NCBI GenBank assembly: GCA_030019395.1 | Contig: JASEES010000013.1 | Span: 1 to 33,262 of the forward strand | Source of the DNA: Methanolinea sp. | Lineage (GTDB): Archaea; Halobacteriota; Methanomicrobia; Methanomicrobiales; Methanospirillaceae | DNA length: 33,262 nt | Direction: 5' to 3' | Shown here: piece after piece, positions 16,849 through 23,717 of the stretch | How the letters are laid out: each line of letters starts with the position of its first letter | Position numbering within the stretch: the first letter of the stretch is position 1 | Notes under the pieces: model-generated | Told to the model about the DNA's origin: nothing | The model's input: the letters and a program-made list of their open reading frames with translations, nothing else | The model's database searches: none | Position numbers and translations under genes: made by a program

Positions 16849-17226
16849 TCAGGAAGGGGGAGCCACAGCCGTGATATCCCCTGCAGAGTGTACGAGCACC
16901 TCCCTCTCCCCCCGGTACGTCTGGACAGTTCCATAAACCCGTATTTCATCACCGACCCTGGGCCACCCGCTCCTGACCGCCGAGGAAGGGACAAAGACCC
17001 GGACTCCTTCCACCCGGAGAATCTGGTGACCCCCGGTTGCAGTCATTTTAGCTTCTTCCACGCTGCCCTCGAGAAGGACAAGGTCTCCTTCGCGTGAATC
17101 CGGGCCCATCTGTTGTGCAAACGCTCCTTTCCCGGCAGATTCAAGGGCGAATGTGGCGATGGCGACTGCTGCAATAACAACCAGAATGAGCACGAGTGCA
17201 ATCTTTTCCTGCCGGACGAGTATCAC
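16849..17226 (-). CDS. Membrane-anchored OB-fold protein
   Basis: A 125-aa protein with a single N-terminal hydrophobic helix (about 8-28) and one OB-fold domain (about 46-121). The fold is recognisable from GDLVLLEGSVEEAKMT, GHQILRVEGVRVFVP, VGDEIRVYGTVQTYRGEREVLV and a closing GDITAV, the pattern of tRNA-anticodon-type OB domains that bind nucleic acid. With the helix in the membrane the OB domain would most simply lie outside the cell. The start is GTG at 17226. It is divergent from two HTH genes across the twin palindrome, and the membrane-anchored PLD nuclease gene lies just beyond them. Ligand not shown. Confidence 0.75.
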   Translation of the reverse strand: MILVRQEKIALVLILVVIAAVAIATFALESAGKGAFAQQMGPDSREGDLVLLEGSVEEAKMTATGGHQILRVEGVRVFVPSSAVRSGWPRVGDEIRVYGTVQTYRGEREVLVHSAGDITAVAPPS

Positions 17227-17279
17227 GGTCCTGTATTTTGGACGTCGGGTAACTTATACCATCCATCATTGTTTATTTA

Positions 17280-17296
17280 TGTTAACAGTGTTAACA
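17280..17296. promoter_or_regulatory. Twin palindromic operator candidate, TGTTAACA-G-TGTTAACA
   Basis: Two identical copies of the 8-base perfect palindrome TGTTAACA are separated by one base, giving a 17-base site whose halves are offset by nine bases. It lies between the divergent OB-fold gene (start 17226) and the first HTH gene (start 17314), where a regulator would control both. It is likely a binding site for one of the adjacent HTH proteins. Confidence 0.6.
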
Positions 17297-17313
17297 CTTG
17301 TCAGTGATTGAAC

Positions 17314-17535
17314 ATGGGCCACCTGCCACCCTCGTCTCTCATCGTTCTCCACATCCTCGATGATAACGGGGCGATGACGCATAAGGAGATTGTGAAGAAA
17401 AGCGGTCTTGCTCCGCGAACTGTCCGGTATGCCCTCAAGAAATTAAAAGAACAGAATCTCATCGCAGAAAAGTTCAATTTCGAGGACGCACGCCAGGTCA
17501 TCTATCTTTCCCGACCACGCGCGGTGACTGCATGA
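17314..17535 (+). CDS. Winged-helix transcriptional regulator (MarR/ArsR-like)
   Basis: A 73-aa single-domain protein with a clear winged helix: LIVLHILDDNGAMTHKEIV, then the recognition-helix region KSGLAPRTVRYALKKLKEQNLI, and a wing FEDARQVIYLS. There is no ligand domain, so it probably acts as a small dimer, or together with the next protein. ATG 17314 is preferred over TTG 17308. The twin palindrome lies 17 bases upstream, so autoregulation is plausible. Its stop overlaps the next gene in an ATGA. Confidence 0.82.
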   Translation: MGHLPPSSLIVLHILDDNGAMTHKEIVKKSGLAPRTVRYALKKLKEQNLIAEKFNFEDARQVIYLSRPRAVTA

Positions 17536-17852
17536 AGAGTCATGACTGTGACATCATGTTCTGCGACACGATGGCCAGGCGCATTCTCCCATGCCTGCGT
17601 GCAGAGATGGTCTGTCGCCTTGTGCAGCAGCGGGGGATCAGCCAGAGCAATGCAGCGCGGCGCCTCGGTGTGAGCAGGGCTGCAGTCTCCCAGTATATGA
17701 AGAAGAAGAGGGGGGGTACCTTTTTTAAGCTGTCACCCGACATGGATATCCTTCTCGACCGGTGGGCGGAGGCTGTTGCAGACAACGGTGGCACAATCAC
17801 TCTCTGCGATCTCTGCCGGTGCATCAGGGAACGGTCTCCTGATTTTCACTGA
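17532..17852 (+). CDS. HTH transcriptional regulator with cysteine-containing C-terminal region
   Basis: A 106-aa predicted regulator of a type common in Euryarchaeota. The DNA-binding helix-turn-helix is QRGISQSNAARRLGVSRAAVSQYMKKKRGG (about 33-62, XRE-like). The remaining C-terminal region has CDLCRCIRE near its end, and the N terminus has C6 and C11; a metal or redox sensing role is possible but not shown. It is translationally coupled to the preceding winged-helix gene, so the two regulators are made together. It converges on the PLD nuclease gene with a 15-base gap. Confidence 0.83.
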   Translation: MKSHDCDIMFCDTMARRILPCLRAEMVCRLVQQRGISQSNAARRLGVSRAAVSQYMKKKRGGTFFKLSPDMDILLDRWAEAVADNGGTITLCDLCRCIRERSPDFH

Positions 17853-17867
17853 TCACGCGCATCCTGT

Positions 17868-19535
17868 TTAACGGCCTCTCTTCCTGTACAGGAAGAGTAT
17901 GATGATGGCTGCCACCACGAGCACTGCAGCAACGAGTTTTATTACATCGGGGCCCTGATCTGCCATCCCCTCCTGTCCGGCCCGGTTCCAGTCTGACTCA
18001 AATACAGACGAAAAATACGCCCCGACACCGGGATGTTCCACTATCAGGGCAGCTTCCCTGTTGTTCACCGGGGAGTTGGTATTCCAGTTGATGGAACTGA
18101 CGAGGACTTTCCTGCCATCGATAATGGCACCTTTGTTATGGATCTTCTCGACCTTCCCGGGACCGATATCCGCACACCGCGCCTCGAGTGGCAGGCCCTC
18201 TGCAGTGGCAATTCTGTTGATGGTTGCGACCATTTCGTCGTTGTCCGATTCGCCCTCGACGTTGTAATAATAGGAATCGAGGAGGACCCTGACGCGGACT
18301 CCCCGGCGGGCAGCATCGACCGCATCGGTAAGGAACGGGTTGAGCATCGACCCGGACTCATTCGTGATGTATGCCATCTCGATGTCCACGGACCTTTCTG
18401 CACCCTGGACAAGCCGACGGACCAGGCTGCTCGTATCCGGGGCTATCACGGGCGTGACGGTTGCTCCTGAAAACCTGCAGGGCTCAAAAGACGGCATATA
18501 TGCATCCTGAGAGGGCATTTCCTCCGGCCCTTCACCTGTTTTTGCCCTGGTCGAGAACCTTCCGCCGGCATCGTGGGAAAAGACCGAGAGGAAATACTCT
18601 GCAAGGCCCGGATGGGTGACAACCACGCCAAAGCCCCTGTTACCCCGCTTTTCCCTTTCAGGAAAACCGCTCTCCTTGAAGTTTTCGCTCGTGACGAGGA
18701 CGCTGGACCGGTCAATAACCATGTACTTGGCATGCATGTACCGGTAGGGCGCATGGACGTCCGGCGTTCCGGACATGGTGTAGACCGGGATGCCAGCGTC
18801 TTCGAGCCGGGAGATCACCCATCTCTCCTCTTTGGGGATTCCTCCCACCGGCCCGCCTTCCAGCAGGACCGTAACGTTGACCCCGCGACCCGCGGCTTCC
18901 ACGAGTGCGCCTGCGAGTACGGGGCTGGTGAACTCGTATACCGCGACGAGGATTTCTCTCCGGGCACCCCTTGCAAGGGAGAGGAAAACCTCCCGGGAGC
19001 AGTCCGGTGAGACGAAGGCAAGGCCATCTGCATCCTGAAACGTCGCCTCGGGGAACTGAGACTGCCCGAGCATCAGGATACGCGGGTCCCATGTCCCGTT
19101 TTGGCAGTAGTGGACCTGCCCCTGTCGCGTGCTGACCATCCCCGGCCATTCAACACTCTGGAGGGGCACCCTGTCCCGGTAGAGGGTAATCTCGTCGCGG
19201 GTGTTCGCAAGCTGGAACCTGCCTGTCCTGATCATGTCCGGCACTTCTGCCGTCGTCCCGTCCCACTCGTAATCCGGGTACTCGCCATGGCTCATCCTGT
19301 AGGCCCCGGCATCCCGTGCGACAACGCAGCGGCCGGCAAGGACGGCACCCGCAGGGAACCGGACACTCCCCTCGCCATCGCTGACCATTACCCCATCGAG
19401 GGGGCCGCTTCCCCCGAGGCAGAAATACTCGTCCCGGTCCTCCGGGAGGTACGGGTCAGGGCAGAACTCGACGAGAGCGATGCCGGTTGCATGTGAAACG
19501 AGGGCCAGTGCCAGGAAAAGGCGGCACCAGTGCAT
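17868..19535 (-). CDS. Membrane-anchored lamin-tail/phospholipase D-family nuclease
   Basis: A 555-aa protein exported by an N-terminal signal (about 1-19) and held by a C-terminal helix (about 531-550) followed by RKRGR. Residues about 19-135 fit a lamin-tail-like beta domain (IALVEFCPDPY, FCLGG, VEWPG). Two PLD domains follow, each with a complete HKD motif: H268-K270-D275 and H466-K468-D473, so the active site is intact. PLD proteins of this kind are usually nucleases, though lipid or other phosphodiester substrates are not excluded. The topology puts the catalytic part outside the cell. The neighbouring OB-fold protein has the same predicted sidedness. Confidence 0.88.
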   Translation of the reverse strand: MHWCRLFLALALVSHATGIALVEFCPDPYLPEDRDEYFCLGGSGPLDGVMVSDGEGSVRFPAGAVLAGRCVVARDAGAYRMSHGEYPDYEWDGTTAEVPDMIRTGRFQLANTRDEITLYRDRVPLQSVEWPGMVSTRQGQVHYCQNGTWDPRILMLGQSQFPEATFQDADGLAFVSPDCSREVFLSLARGARREILVAVYEFTSPVLAGALVEAAGRGVNVTVLLEGGPVGGIPKEERWVISRLEDAGIPVYTMSGTPDVHAPYRYMHAKYMVIDRSSVLVTSENFKESGFPEREKRGNRGFGVVVTHPGLAEYFLSVFSHDAGGRFSTRAKTGEGPEEMPSQDAYMPSFEPCRFSGATVTPVIAPDTSSLVRRLVQGAERSVDIEMAYITNESGSMLNPFLTDAVDAARRGVRVRVLLDSYYYNVEGESDNDEMVATINRIATAEGLPLEARCADIGPGKVEKIHNKGAIIDGRKVLVSSINWNTNSPVNNREAALIVEHPGVGAYFSSVFESDWNRAGQEGMADQGPDVIKLVAAVLVVAAIIILFLYRKRGR

Positions 19536-19605
19536 GATCTATGGATGGAGTGGCAGGAAACCATTAATCTGCTGAAATATCTCACATTAATCCACGAAAC
19601 CCGGC

Positions 19606-20193
19606 GTGATCTCCCCTCCCCTCGTCCTCAAGATCGGTGGAAGCCTCTTTTCCCGCGCCGAGGGAATATGCTCCCTCCTCGCCAGGAAAGAGAGGCCTGT
19701 CCTTGTCGTGCCCGGCGGCGGACCCTTTGCACAGGCCGTGCGCGAGACGGGCGCAGTGGGAACGGAAGCACACTGGATGGCCGTTTCTGCAATGGAACAG
19801 TACGGGTGGTACCTTTCCCGGTCCGGCATCCCCGTCACCGAAGAACTCGCCATGCCGGAAACGCCCCGCATACTCCTCCCCTACTCCATCCTCCGGTCAC
19901 GGGACCCTCTCCCGCATTCGTGGGACGTGACGTCGGATACCATCGCTGCGTGGTGTGCGCACGTTCTCGGTGTACCCCTGGTCCTCCTCAAGTCTGTGGA
20001 CGGCATCCGTTCGGAGGGAGTGATGCAGCAAGCCATACGGTCCCCTGTCCGGACAGACGACGTCGATCCCTGTTTTCTGGGTTTTGTGCTTGATCACGGT
20101 ATACCCGCGATGGTCATCTCCGGCCTCCATCCCGAACGCCTCGCTGCTGTGCTTGATGGCGTGGCGACCACCGGAACGACCATCGGCTTTTAA
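19606..20193 (+). CDS. mfnE: Methanofuran-pathway kinase MfnE-like (amino acid kinase family)
   Basis: Amino acid kinase fold: LVLKIGGSLFSRAEGI at the start, VLVVPGGGPFAQAVRETG as the second glycine loop, then WDVTSDTIAAWCAHVLGVPLVLLKSVDGI. This short archaeal family includes [5-(aminomethyl)furan-3-yl]methyl-phosphate kinase, a late step in making the furan part of methanofuran. The assignment rests on family resemblance and methanogen context; other amino-acid-kinase activities are possible. The start is GTG at 19606, and the 195-aa length is close to the family's. The zinc-ribbon and EF-1beta genes follow. Confidence 0.75.
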   Translation: MISPPLVLKIGGSLFSRAEGICSLLARKERPVLVVPGGGPFAQAVRETGAVGTEAHWMAVSAMEQYGWYLSRSGIPVTEELAMPETPRILLPYSILRSRDPLPHSWDVTSDTIAAWCAHVLGVPLVLLKSVDGIRSEGVMQQAIRSPVRTDDVDPCFLGFVLDHGIPAMVISGLHPERLAAVLDGVATTGTTIGF

Positions 20194-20226
20194 GTGTTTC
20201 AGGAGAGATAATATGAGACACTTTGC

Positions 20227-20233
20227 GAGGAGG
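20227..20233 (+). promoter_or_regulatory. Strong ribosome-binding site of the zinc-ribbon gene
   Basis: GAGGAGG, continued by T, is a near-perfect match to the 16S rRNA 3' end, placed four to five bases before ATG 20238. It supports the very short gene that follows as really translated. Confidence 0.7.
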
Positions 20234-20237
20234 TTTC

Positions 20238-20399
20238 ATGCCAGTCAGAAAATGTACGTCATGCAATTCGCCACTTGCCGAAAGGGGCGCAACAGAGTTC
20301 GGTTGCCCGAAATGCGGGTACGAGATCAGGAGATGTTTCCGCTGCCGGGAACAGAGTATCCCCTATGTCTGTCCAAAGTGCGGGTTTACGGGGCCGTGA
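20238..20399 (+). CDS. Small zinc-ribbon protein (HVO_2753-like)
   Basis: A 53-aa protein with four CxxC pairs: CTSC, CPKC, CFRC and CPKC, enough for two zinc ribbons. This small double zinc-finger family sits next to EF-1beta in many Euryarchaeota, and the same order holds here (EF-1beta starts four bases later). The strong ribosome-binding site, the conserved neighbour and the spacing of the cysteines make it a real gene despite its size. The molecular role is not established; a translation- or RNA-linked function is inferred from the context. Confidence 0.88.
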   Translation: MPVRKCTSCNSPLAERGATEFGCPKCGYEIRRCFRCREQSIPYVCPKCGFTGP

Positions 20400-20402
20400 A
20401 CC

Positions 20403-20660
20403 ATGGGGACCGTTGCAGTCATTCTCAAGGTCATGCCGGAATCGCCTGACGTTGATCTTGTAAAACTGAAGGATCGGATTAAAAATGAAGTCCCGGCCGT
20501 CAGGGACATCCGGGAAGAGCCCATCGGTTTTGGTCTCAAAGCCCTCATTGTTGCAGCGCTCGTGAACGATGCGGCAGGCGAAAGTGATGCAGTTGAGGCC
20601 GCGATCCAGAAAATCCCCGGGGTCGAGCGGGCCGAGATCACTGAAGTCACACTGACCTGA
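20403..20660 (+). CDS. ef1b: Translation elongation factor 1-beta
   Basis: Nucleotide exchange factor that reloads EF-1alpha with GTP. The 85-aa protein is the minimal archaeal form, opening GTVAVILKVMPESPDVDL and containing IGFGLKALIVAALVNDAAGESDAVE and the closing IPGVERAEITEVTL. This is the conserved C-terminal exchange domain of the eukaryotic factor. The ATG is four bases after the zinc-ribbon stop, so both probably share one mRNA, which ends at a T run at 20691-20696. Confidence 0.94.
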   Translation: MGTVAVILKVMPESPDVDLVKLKDRIKNEVPAVRDIREEPIGFGLKALIVAALVNDAAGESDAVEAAIQKIPGVERAEITEVTLT

Positions 20661-20690
20661 CGAAGGCAAAGCCCCCTCCTGGCGTTTCCC

Positions 20691-20696
20691 TTTTTT
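20691..20696 (+). terminator. Poly-T terminator after EF-1beta
   Basis: A run of six T, flanked by CCC and GGG that could form a short stem, lies about 30 bases after the stop in the convergent gap with malate dehydrogenase. Confidence 0.5.
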
Positions 20697-20709
20697 GGGA
20701 GAGAAAAGA

Positions 20710-21660
20710 TCACTGGGTTTTCAATTTTTCAAGGACTGCCGCGGTAATCGTCCGGATCTTCTCAACGGATTCCCTGAACCGGGCAACCTCGTCCTCGGAT
20801 ATCTTTATCGGAACCGGAAAGACCCCCTGCCTGTTCATCCTCGCGGGGACACCGATGCATACGTCACCAATATCGTGGACCTCGCTCCGTATGTAGGCCG
20901 AGACCGTCAGGATACGGTTTTCGTTCCCCAGTATCGTTCGCACAAGGGTTGCGATAGCTTCCCCGGGTCCATAGACTGTGGCCCCCTTGTTCCGGATGAT
21001 CTCCTCGCCGCTTGACCGGACGACTCCCATGATGTCATCGACGGGCAGGCCGATGAACGCCGGCAGGTTCGAAATCTGGATGCCGCCTATCGTGGTTGCA
21101 GACCAGAGCGGCACCATCGACTCGCCGTGCTCCCCGATGATGCGGGTATGGACTTCGCTTACGTGGACCCTGAAGTGACGGGCAATCAGGGACTTCAACC
21201 GCATGGAGTCAAGGTGCGTGCCAAGCCCAAATACGTGGTGGGGCGCCATGTGGGAATACCGGAGGGCAACCGATGTCATGACATCCACCGGGTTTGTGAC
21301 CATCAGGATCATTGCGTCCGGGGCATGGATACCGATACCTTCGGCCGTCTTTGAAACGATACGCGCATTCTCGAGCGCAAGGTCGAGGCGGTCCTGACCG
21401 GGTTTACGGGCGACTCCCGCGGTGCAGACGACGATATCGGAATTCCGCGCATCGGCAAGATCCGTTGTCCATGAGAGATTTACAGCCTTTCCTGCTGCTG
21501 CAAAGGAATCGGAAAGGTCCCTCGTGATCCCGGCGAGGAGGTTCTCGCGTCCCTCCCTGCCATGGAGAAGGATCTCATCCACGTAAGGGATATGTCCAAT
21601 CGTGTAGGCACAGAAAGTGCCTACATTGCCGGTTGCGCCAACGATGGTCACTTTTGCCAT
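20710..21660 (-). CDS. mdh: Malate dehydrogenase (LDH-like family)
   Basis: Interconverts malate and oxaloacetate in the incomplete citrate route of methanogens. From ATG 21660 the protein is 316 aa: MAKVTIVGATGNVGTF (Rossmann loop), VVCTAGVARKPGQDR with the mobile-loop arginine, MILMVTNPVDVMT, and IIGEHGESMVPLWS with the catalytic histidine. An upstream open frame to 21828 lies inside the SRP RNA region and is not coding. Lactate dehydrogenase is the main alternative; the loop residue pattern favours malate. The start is 25 bases from the 3' end of the SRP RNA gene. Confidence 0.9.
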   Translation of the reverse strand: MAKVTIVGATGNVGTFCAYTIGHIPYVDEILLHGREGRENLLAGITRDLSDSFAAAGKAVNLSWTTDLADARNSDIVVCTAGVARKPGQDRLDLALENARIVSKTAEGIGIHAPDAMILMVTNPVDVMTSVALRYSHMAPHHVFGLGTHLDSMRLKSLIARHFRVHVSEVHTRIIGEHGESMVPLWSATTIGGIQISNLPAFIGLPVDDIMGVVRSSGEEIIRNKGATVYGPGEAIATLVRTILGNENRILTVSAYIRSEVHDIGDVCIGVPARMNRQGVFPVPIKISEDEVARFRESVEKIRTITAAVLEKLKTQ

Positions 21661-21684
21661 GGTAAGGTACCGCTTTGGTAAAAA

Positions 21685-21997
21685 GTGGGGACACGTTCTC
21701 GGTCGACGGCCCGAAACTGCCCCTTCCCGGCACAGCCCTCCTCCGCCCCGCACCCCCATGGGCGCCGAATGTTCACGGTGAGTCTGCTCCCTTCCGGGCC
21801 TGGACCGGTCCCCGCGACAGCAGGCCACAGACCCCCTCCGGGGTCCTGGTTCCTGTCCACCGACCTCATGGGACGAGGTTTCAACGTCGGCCTGTACCGT
21901 TCGGAGGCAGCCCGGTTCCGCCTTCTTCGAACTTCGCCCCCCGCATACCGACGGTTTCGGGTCACAGGTGACGCCGGGCCACCCGGGCTAGTCCCCG
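21685..21997 (-). ncRNA. ffs: 7S RNA of the signal recognition particle
   Basis: On the minus strand a GC-rich RNA of about 313 bases. The 5' GGGGAC (21991-21996) pairs with the 3' GTCCCC (21687-21692) to close helix 1. The Alu-domain segment follows: CCCGGGTGGCCCGGCG, then CCTGTGACCCGAAACCG. The diagnostic S-domain loop GGTCCAGGCCCGGAAGGGAGCAGACTCACC lies at 21777-21806 (split here by description: tetraloop stem GGCCC-GGAA-GGGAGCAG), which binds SRP54. A T5 tract follows at 21680-21684. Ends are placed by pairing and are accurate to a few bases. It fills an otherwise gene-less 350 bases. Confidence 0.93.
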
Positions 21998-22011
21998 TAT
22001 GATATAGGGGC

Positions 22012-23040
22012 CTATGGGATAAATACCTCGCCGGGGACACGGTCCCGCCACTCCTTCATAATCCGCCTGTTTGCTTCCATGTCCGATTTATCGAAGAGAT
22101 CGAGGACCGCGCAGACGGGCCCCGGGGGAAGAACCTTCCACAGTTCCCGGTAGTCGCCAAAAAACACAGACACATCCTGTTCCCCTTCCGTCTCGGCGAC
22201 AAGGACAGGCTCCCTCGAGACCTGTCGGGCCTTCATTTCGTCGTATGAAAGTGTGGTCGTAACGCCTGTTACCTTCAGGGCTTTCCGGTTGACATGAATG
22301 TTCTGCGCCGACCAGTATGCTGCCGCGTACCACGCATCGTTGAGGATAACCTTCCCCACGCCATGCAGGGCTGCACACAGGCCGAGCGTCCCGTTCCCCG
22401 CACAGGCATCGACAAAGACTGCCGGAAGACCCTCCTTCAGCCTTCGCTCCACCGACTCGATCTTCGGGTTCCGGGGGCGCGGAAACTCGATGTGTATCAG
22501 GGACTGCTGCGTGTAGATGACGAGAGGCCCTGCAGACGTAGGAAAGATTCCCGCCCTGACATCGCAGCCGGCGAGGAGATCGTACGTCCGGGGACTTTTC
22601 TCCAGGGTCGGGTCAACGGCCCCCGGCACGAAATCGCCTGACCTGACAACCCCGCGGATTTCCGGGACCTCGGCGACAAACCTCTCTGCAACAGGCACTG
22701 TCACGCGGGGGGAAAGGAGAACAAGGGAGTCTTCCGGGAGGAAGGGTGGCGCGGCCGTGAAGACCCCGGGGTGGATCAGGGGTGATCCCACTGCCCTGAG
22801 GGGCTCTTTTCCGGAAAAGACTCCCTCCTCCACGAGTATGACGTAGAGGTGTGCATAGACTTCGTCGATGAACCGCTTCCCGCACCTGCAGGGAGGGGTA
22901 TACTTCCCATCGGGCAGCGGGGCGTTCTTGTCAAGGACGCGATAGGAACATTGGTCACAGGGTGAAAAGAGATCCGGCAGCCTCCCGAGGACGACCCCTG
23001 CATCCTCGATACAGTCGCTGCCGCACACCGGGCACTTCAT
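22012..23040 (-). CDS. Zinc-ribbon SAM-dependent methyltransferase-like protein
   Basis: Specific family not recognised. From ATG 23040 (342 aa; a GTG at 23055 is possible) the N terminus has paired cysteines CPVCGSDC, CDQC and CRCGKRF, suggesting a zinc site. The C-terminal half is a class I methyltransferase fold: AVFVDACAGNGTLGLCAALHG is motif I, VILNDAWY follows as the acidic strand end, and VCAVLDLFDK stands at motif IV. The motif IV form is not the NPPY/DPPY of DNA or glutamine methylases, so the substrate cannot be named. The middle region (about 75-210) has no feature I can place. SRP RNA and mdh follow on the same strand. Confidence 0.72.
   Translation of the reverse strand: MKCPVCGSDCIEDAGVVLGRLPDLFSPCDQCSYRVLDKNAPLPDGKYTPPCRCGKRFIDEVYAHLYVILVEEGVFSGKEPLRAVGSPLIHPGVFTAAPPFLPEDSLVLLSPRVTVPVAERFVAEVPEIRGVVRSGDFVPGAVDPTLEKSPRTYDLLAGCDVRAGIFPTSAGPLVIYTQQSLIHIEFPRPRNPKIESVERRLKEGLPAVFVDACAGNGTLGLCAALHGVGKVILNDAWYAAAYWSAQNIHVNRKALKVTGVTTTLSYDEMKARQVSREPVLVAETEGEQDVSVFFGDYRELWKVLPPGPVCAVLDLFDKSDMEANRRIMKEWRDRVPGEVFIP
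22018..22025 (-). promoter_or_regulatory. TATA box of the SRP RNA, inside the end of the upstream gene
   Basis: Minus-strand TATTTATC centred about 24 bases before the mapped 5' end of the RNA. It lies in the last codons (Val-Phe-Ile) of the methyltransferase-like gene. Confidence 0.5.
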
Positions 23041-23145
23041 ACCCCGAGATAGCACGGCTCACCATACATACCTTGGCAATCCGGGGGACGAGTGGAATCT
23101 CACCCGCTGACCGGTATGAAAAAACTCCACCATTGCGGTTTTTCA

Positions 23146-23220
23146 TGGGCCCGATGCGATTTGAACGCATGACCGCCCGGTTATGAGCCGGGCGCTCTGA
23201 CCGGACTAAGCTACGGGCCC
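23146..23220 (-). tRNA. tRNA with CAT anticodon, probably tRNA-Ile2 (or elongator Met)
   Basis: On the minus strand the acceptor GGGCCCG (23214-23220) pairs with CGGGCCC (23147-23153), with discriminator A at 23146. The anticodon arm CCGG-CTCATAA-CCGG reads CAT. The acceptor stem, anticodon stem and much of the T arm match tRNA-Ile(GAT) at 8945-9018, which favours the isoleucine AUA decoder whose C34 is modified with agmatine in archaea; elongator methionine tRNA is the alternative. Initiator tRNA is excluded by the fully paired ordinary acceptor end. Second gene of a two-tRNA unit, 13 bases after tRNA-Asn. Confidence 0.85.
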
Positions 23221-23233
23221 CTGGAGAAAAAAG

Positions 23234-23306
23234 CGCCGCCAACAGGACTCGAACCTGTGACATGCTGGTTAACAGCCAGCCACTCTACCAACTGAGTTAT
23301 GGCGGC
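23234..23306 (-). tRNA. tRNA-Asn (anticodon GTT)
   Basis: The acceptor GCCGCCA (23300-23306) pairs with TGGCGGC (23235-23241), with discriminator G. The anticodon arm GCTGG-CTGTTAA-CCAGC gives GTT, and the T loop is TTCGAGT. First gene of the two-tRNA operon; a T-rich 13-base spacer separates it from the CAT tRNA. Confidence 0.95.
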
Positions 23307-23320
23307 ACGCCTGGTATGCC

Positions 23321-23330
23321 TTTATAGGTT
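23321..23330 (-). promoter_or_regulatory. TATA box of the tRNA-Asn operon, overlapping a stop codon
   Basis: Minus-strand AACCTATAAA. The TAA of this TATA box is also the stop codon (23322-23324) of the winged-helix gene upstream. Transcription would start near 23300-23306, at the tRNA 5' end. Confidence 0.6.
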
Positions 23331-23684
23331 GCCCTTGGCGGTGTTAAAGGTAGCGGATGGCTTTTGTCCTCCTTCCGTTTTTTCTTCCCCCGGACCGCAC
23401 CCCTCTCTTTTCATCTGGAGGAGGAGCGCGATCATATCATCTATCTCCCTGTCAAGATCCCGCAGGAGTTCCTCGCTCAGGGGGGTTGCAACCGCCCCCG
23501 CTGGCGAGGCCTGGATGTATCCCAACTGCTCCAGTATTCTGAGCGAGTACCGGATCCTGTGAAAAGGCAGGTCAAGGAGCTCGGAGAGTTTCATGATCCC
23601 GATTGGCTGGTTTGAAACGACTGCCCTGAGTACCTGCACGTGCCGCTGCATGAGCTCTATCTCTTCCCTCACTCTCCCTATCAC
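23322..23684 (-). CDS. Winged-helix transcriptional regulator
   Basis: A 120-aa protein with a helical N terminus (REEIELMQRHVQVLRAV) and a winged helix: IGIMKLSELLDLPFHRIRYSLRILEQLGYIQASPAGAVAT. A second helix (SEELLRDLDREIDDMIALLLQM) could dimerise it, and the last 25 residues look disordered. This domain order is seen in archaeal regulators of unknown target. The start is GTG at 23684. The stop codon lies in the TATA box of the tRNA operon. A small membrane protein gene precedes it by 33 bases on the same strand, so the two may be co-transcribed. Confidence 0.78.
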   Translation of the reverse strand: MIGRVREEIELMQRHVQVLRAVVSNQPIGIMKLSELLDLPFHRIRYSLRILEQLGYIQASPAGAVATPLSEELLRDLDREIDDMIALLLQMKREGCGPGEEKTEGGQKPSATFNTAKGNL

Positions 23685-23717
23685 GAAGACGCCCCCCGGA
23701 TCAGGAATCCCGGTCCA

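Noticed and set aside
21648-22040. Open frames on both strands in the mdh upstream region
   Set aside because: The region folds as SRP RNA; the frames have no coding character and overlap its helices.
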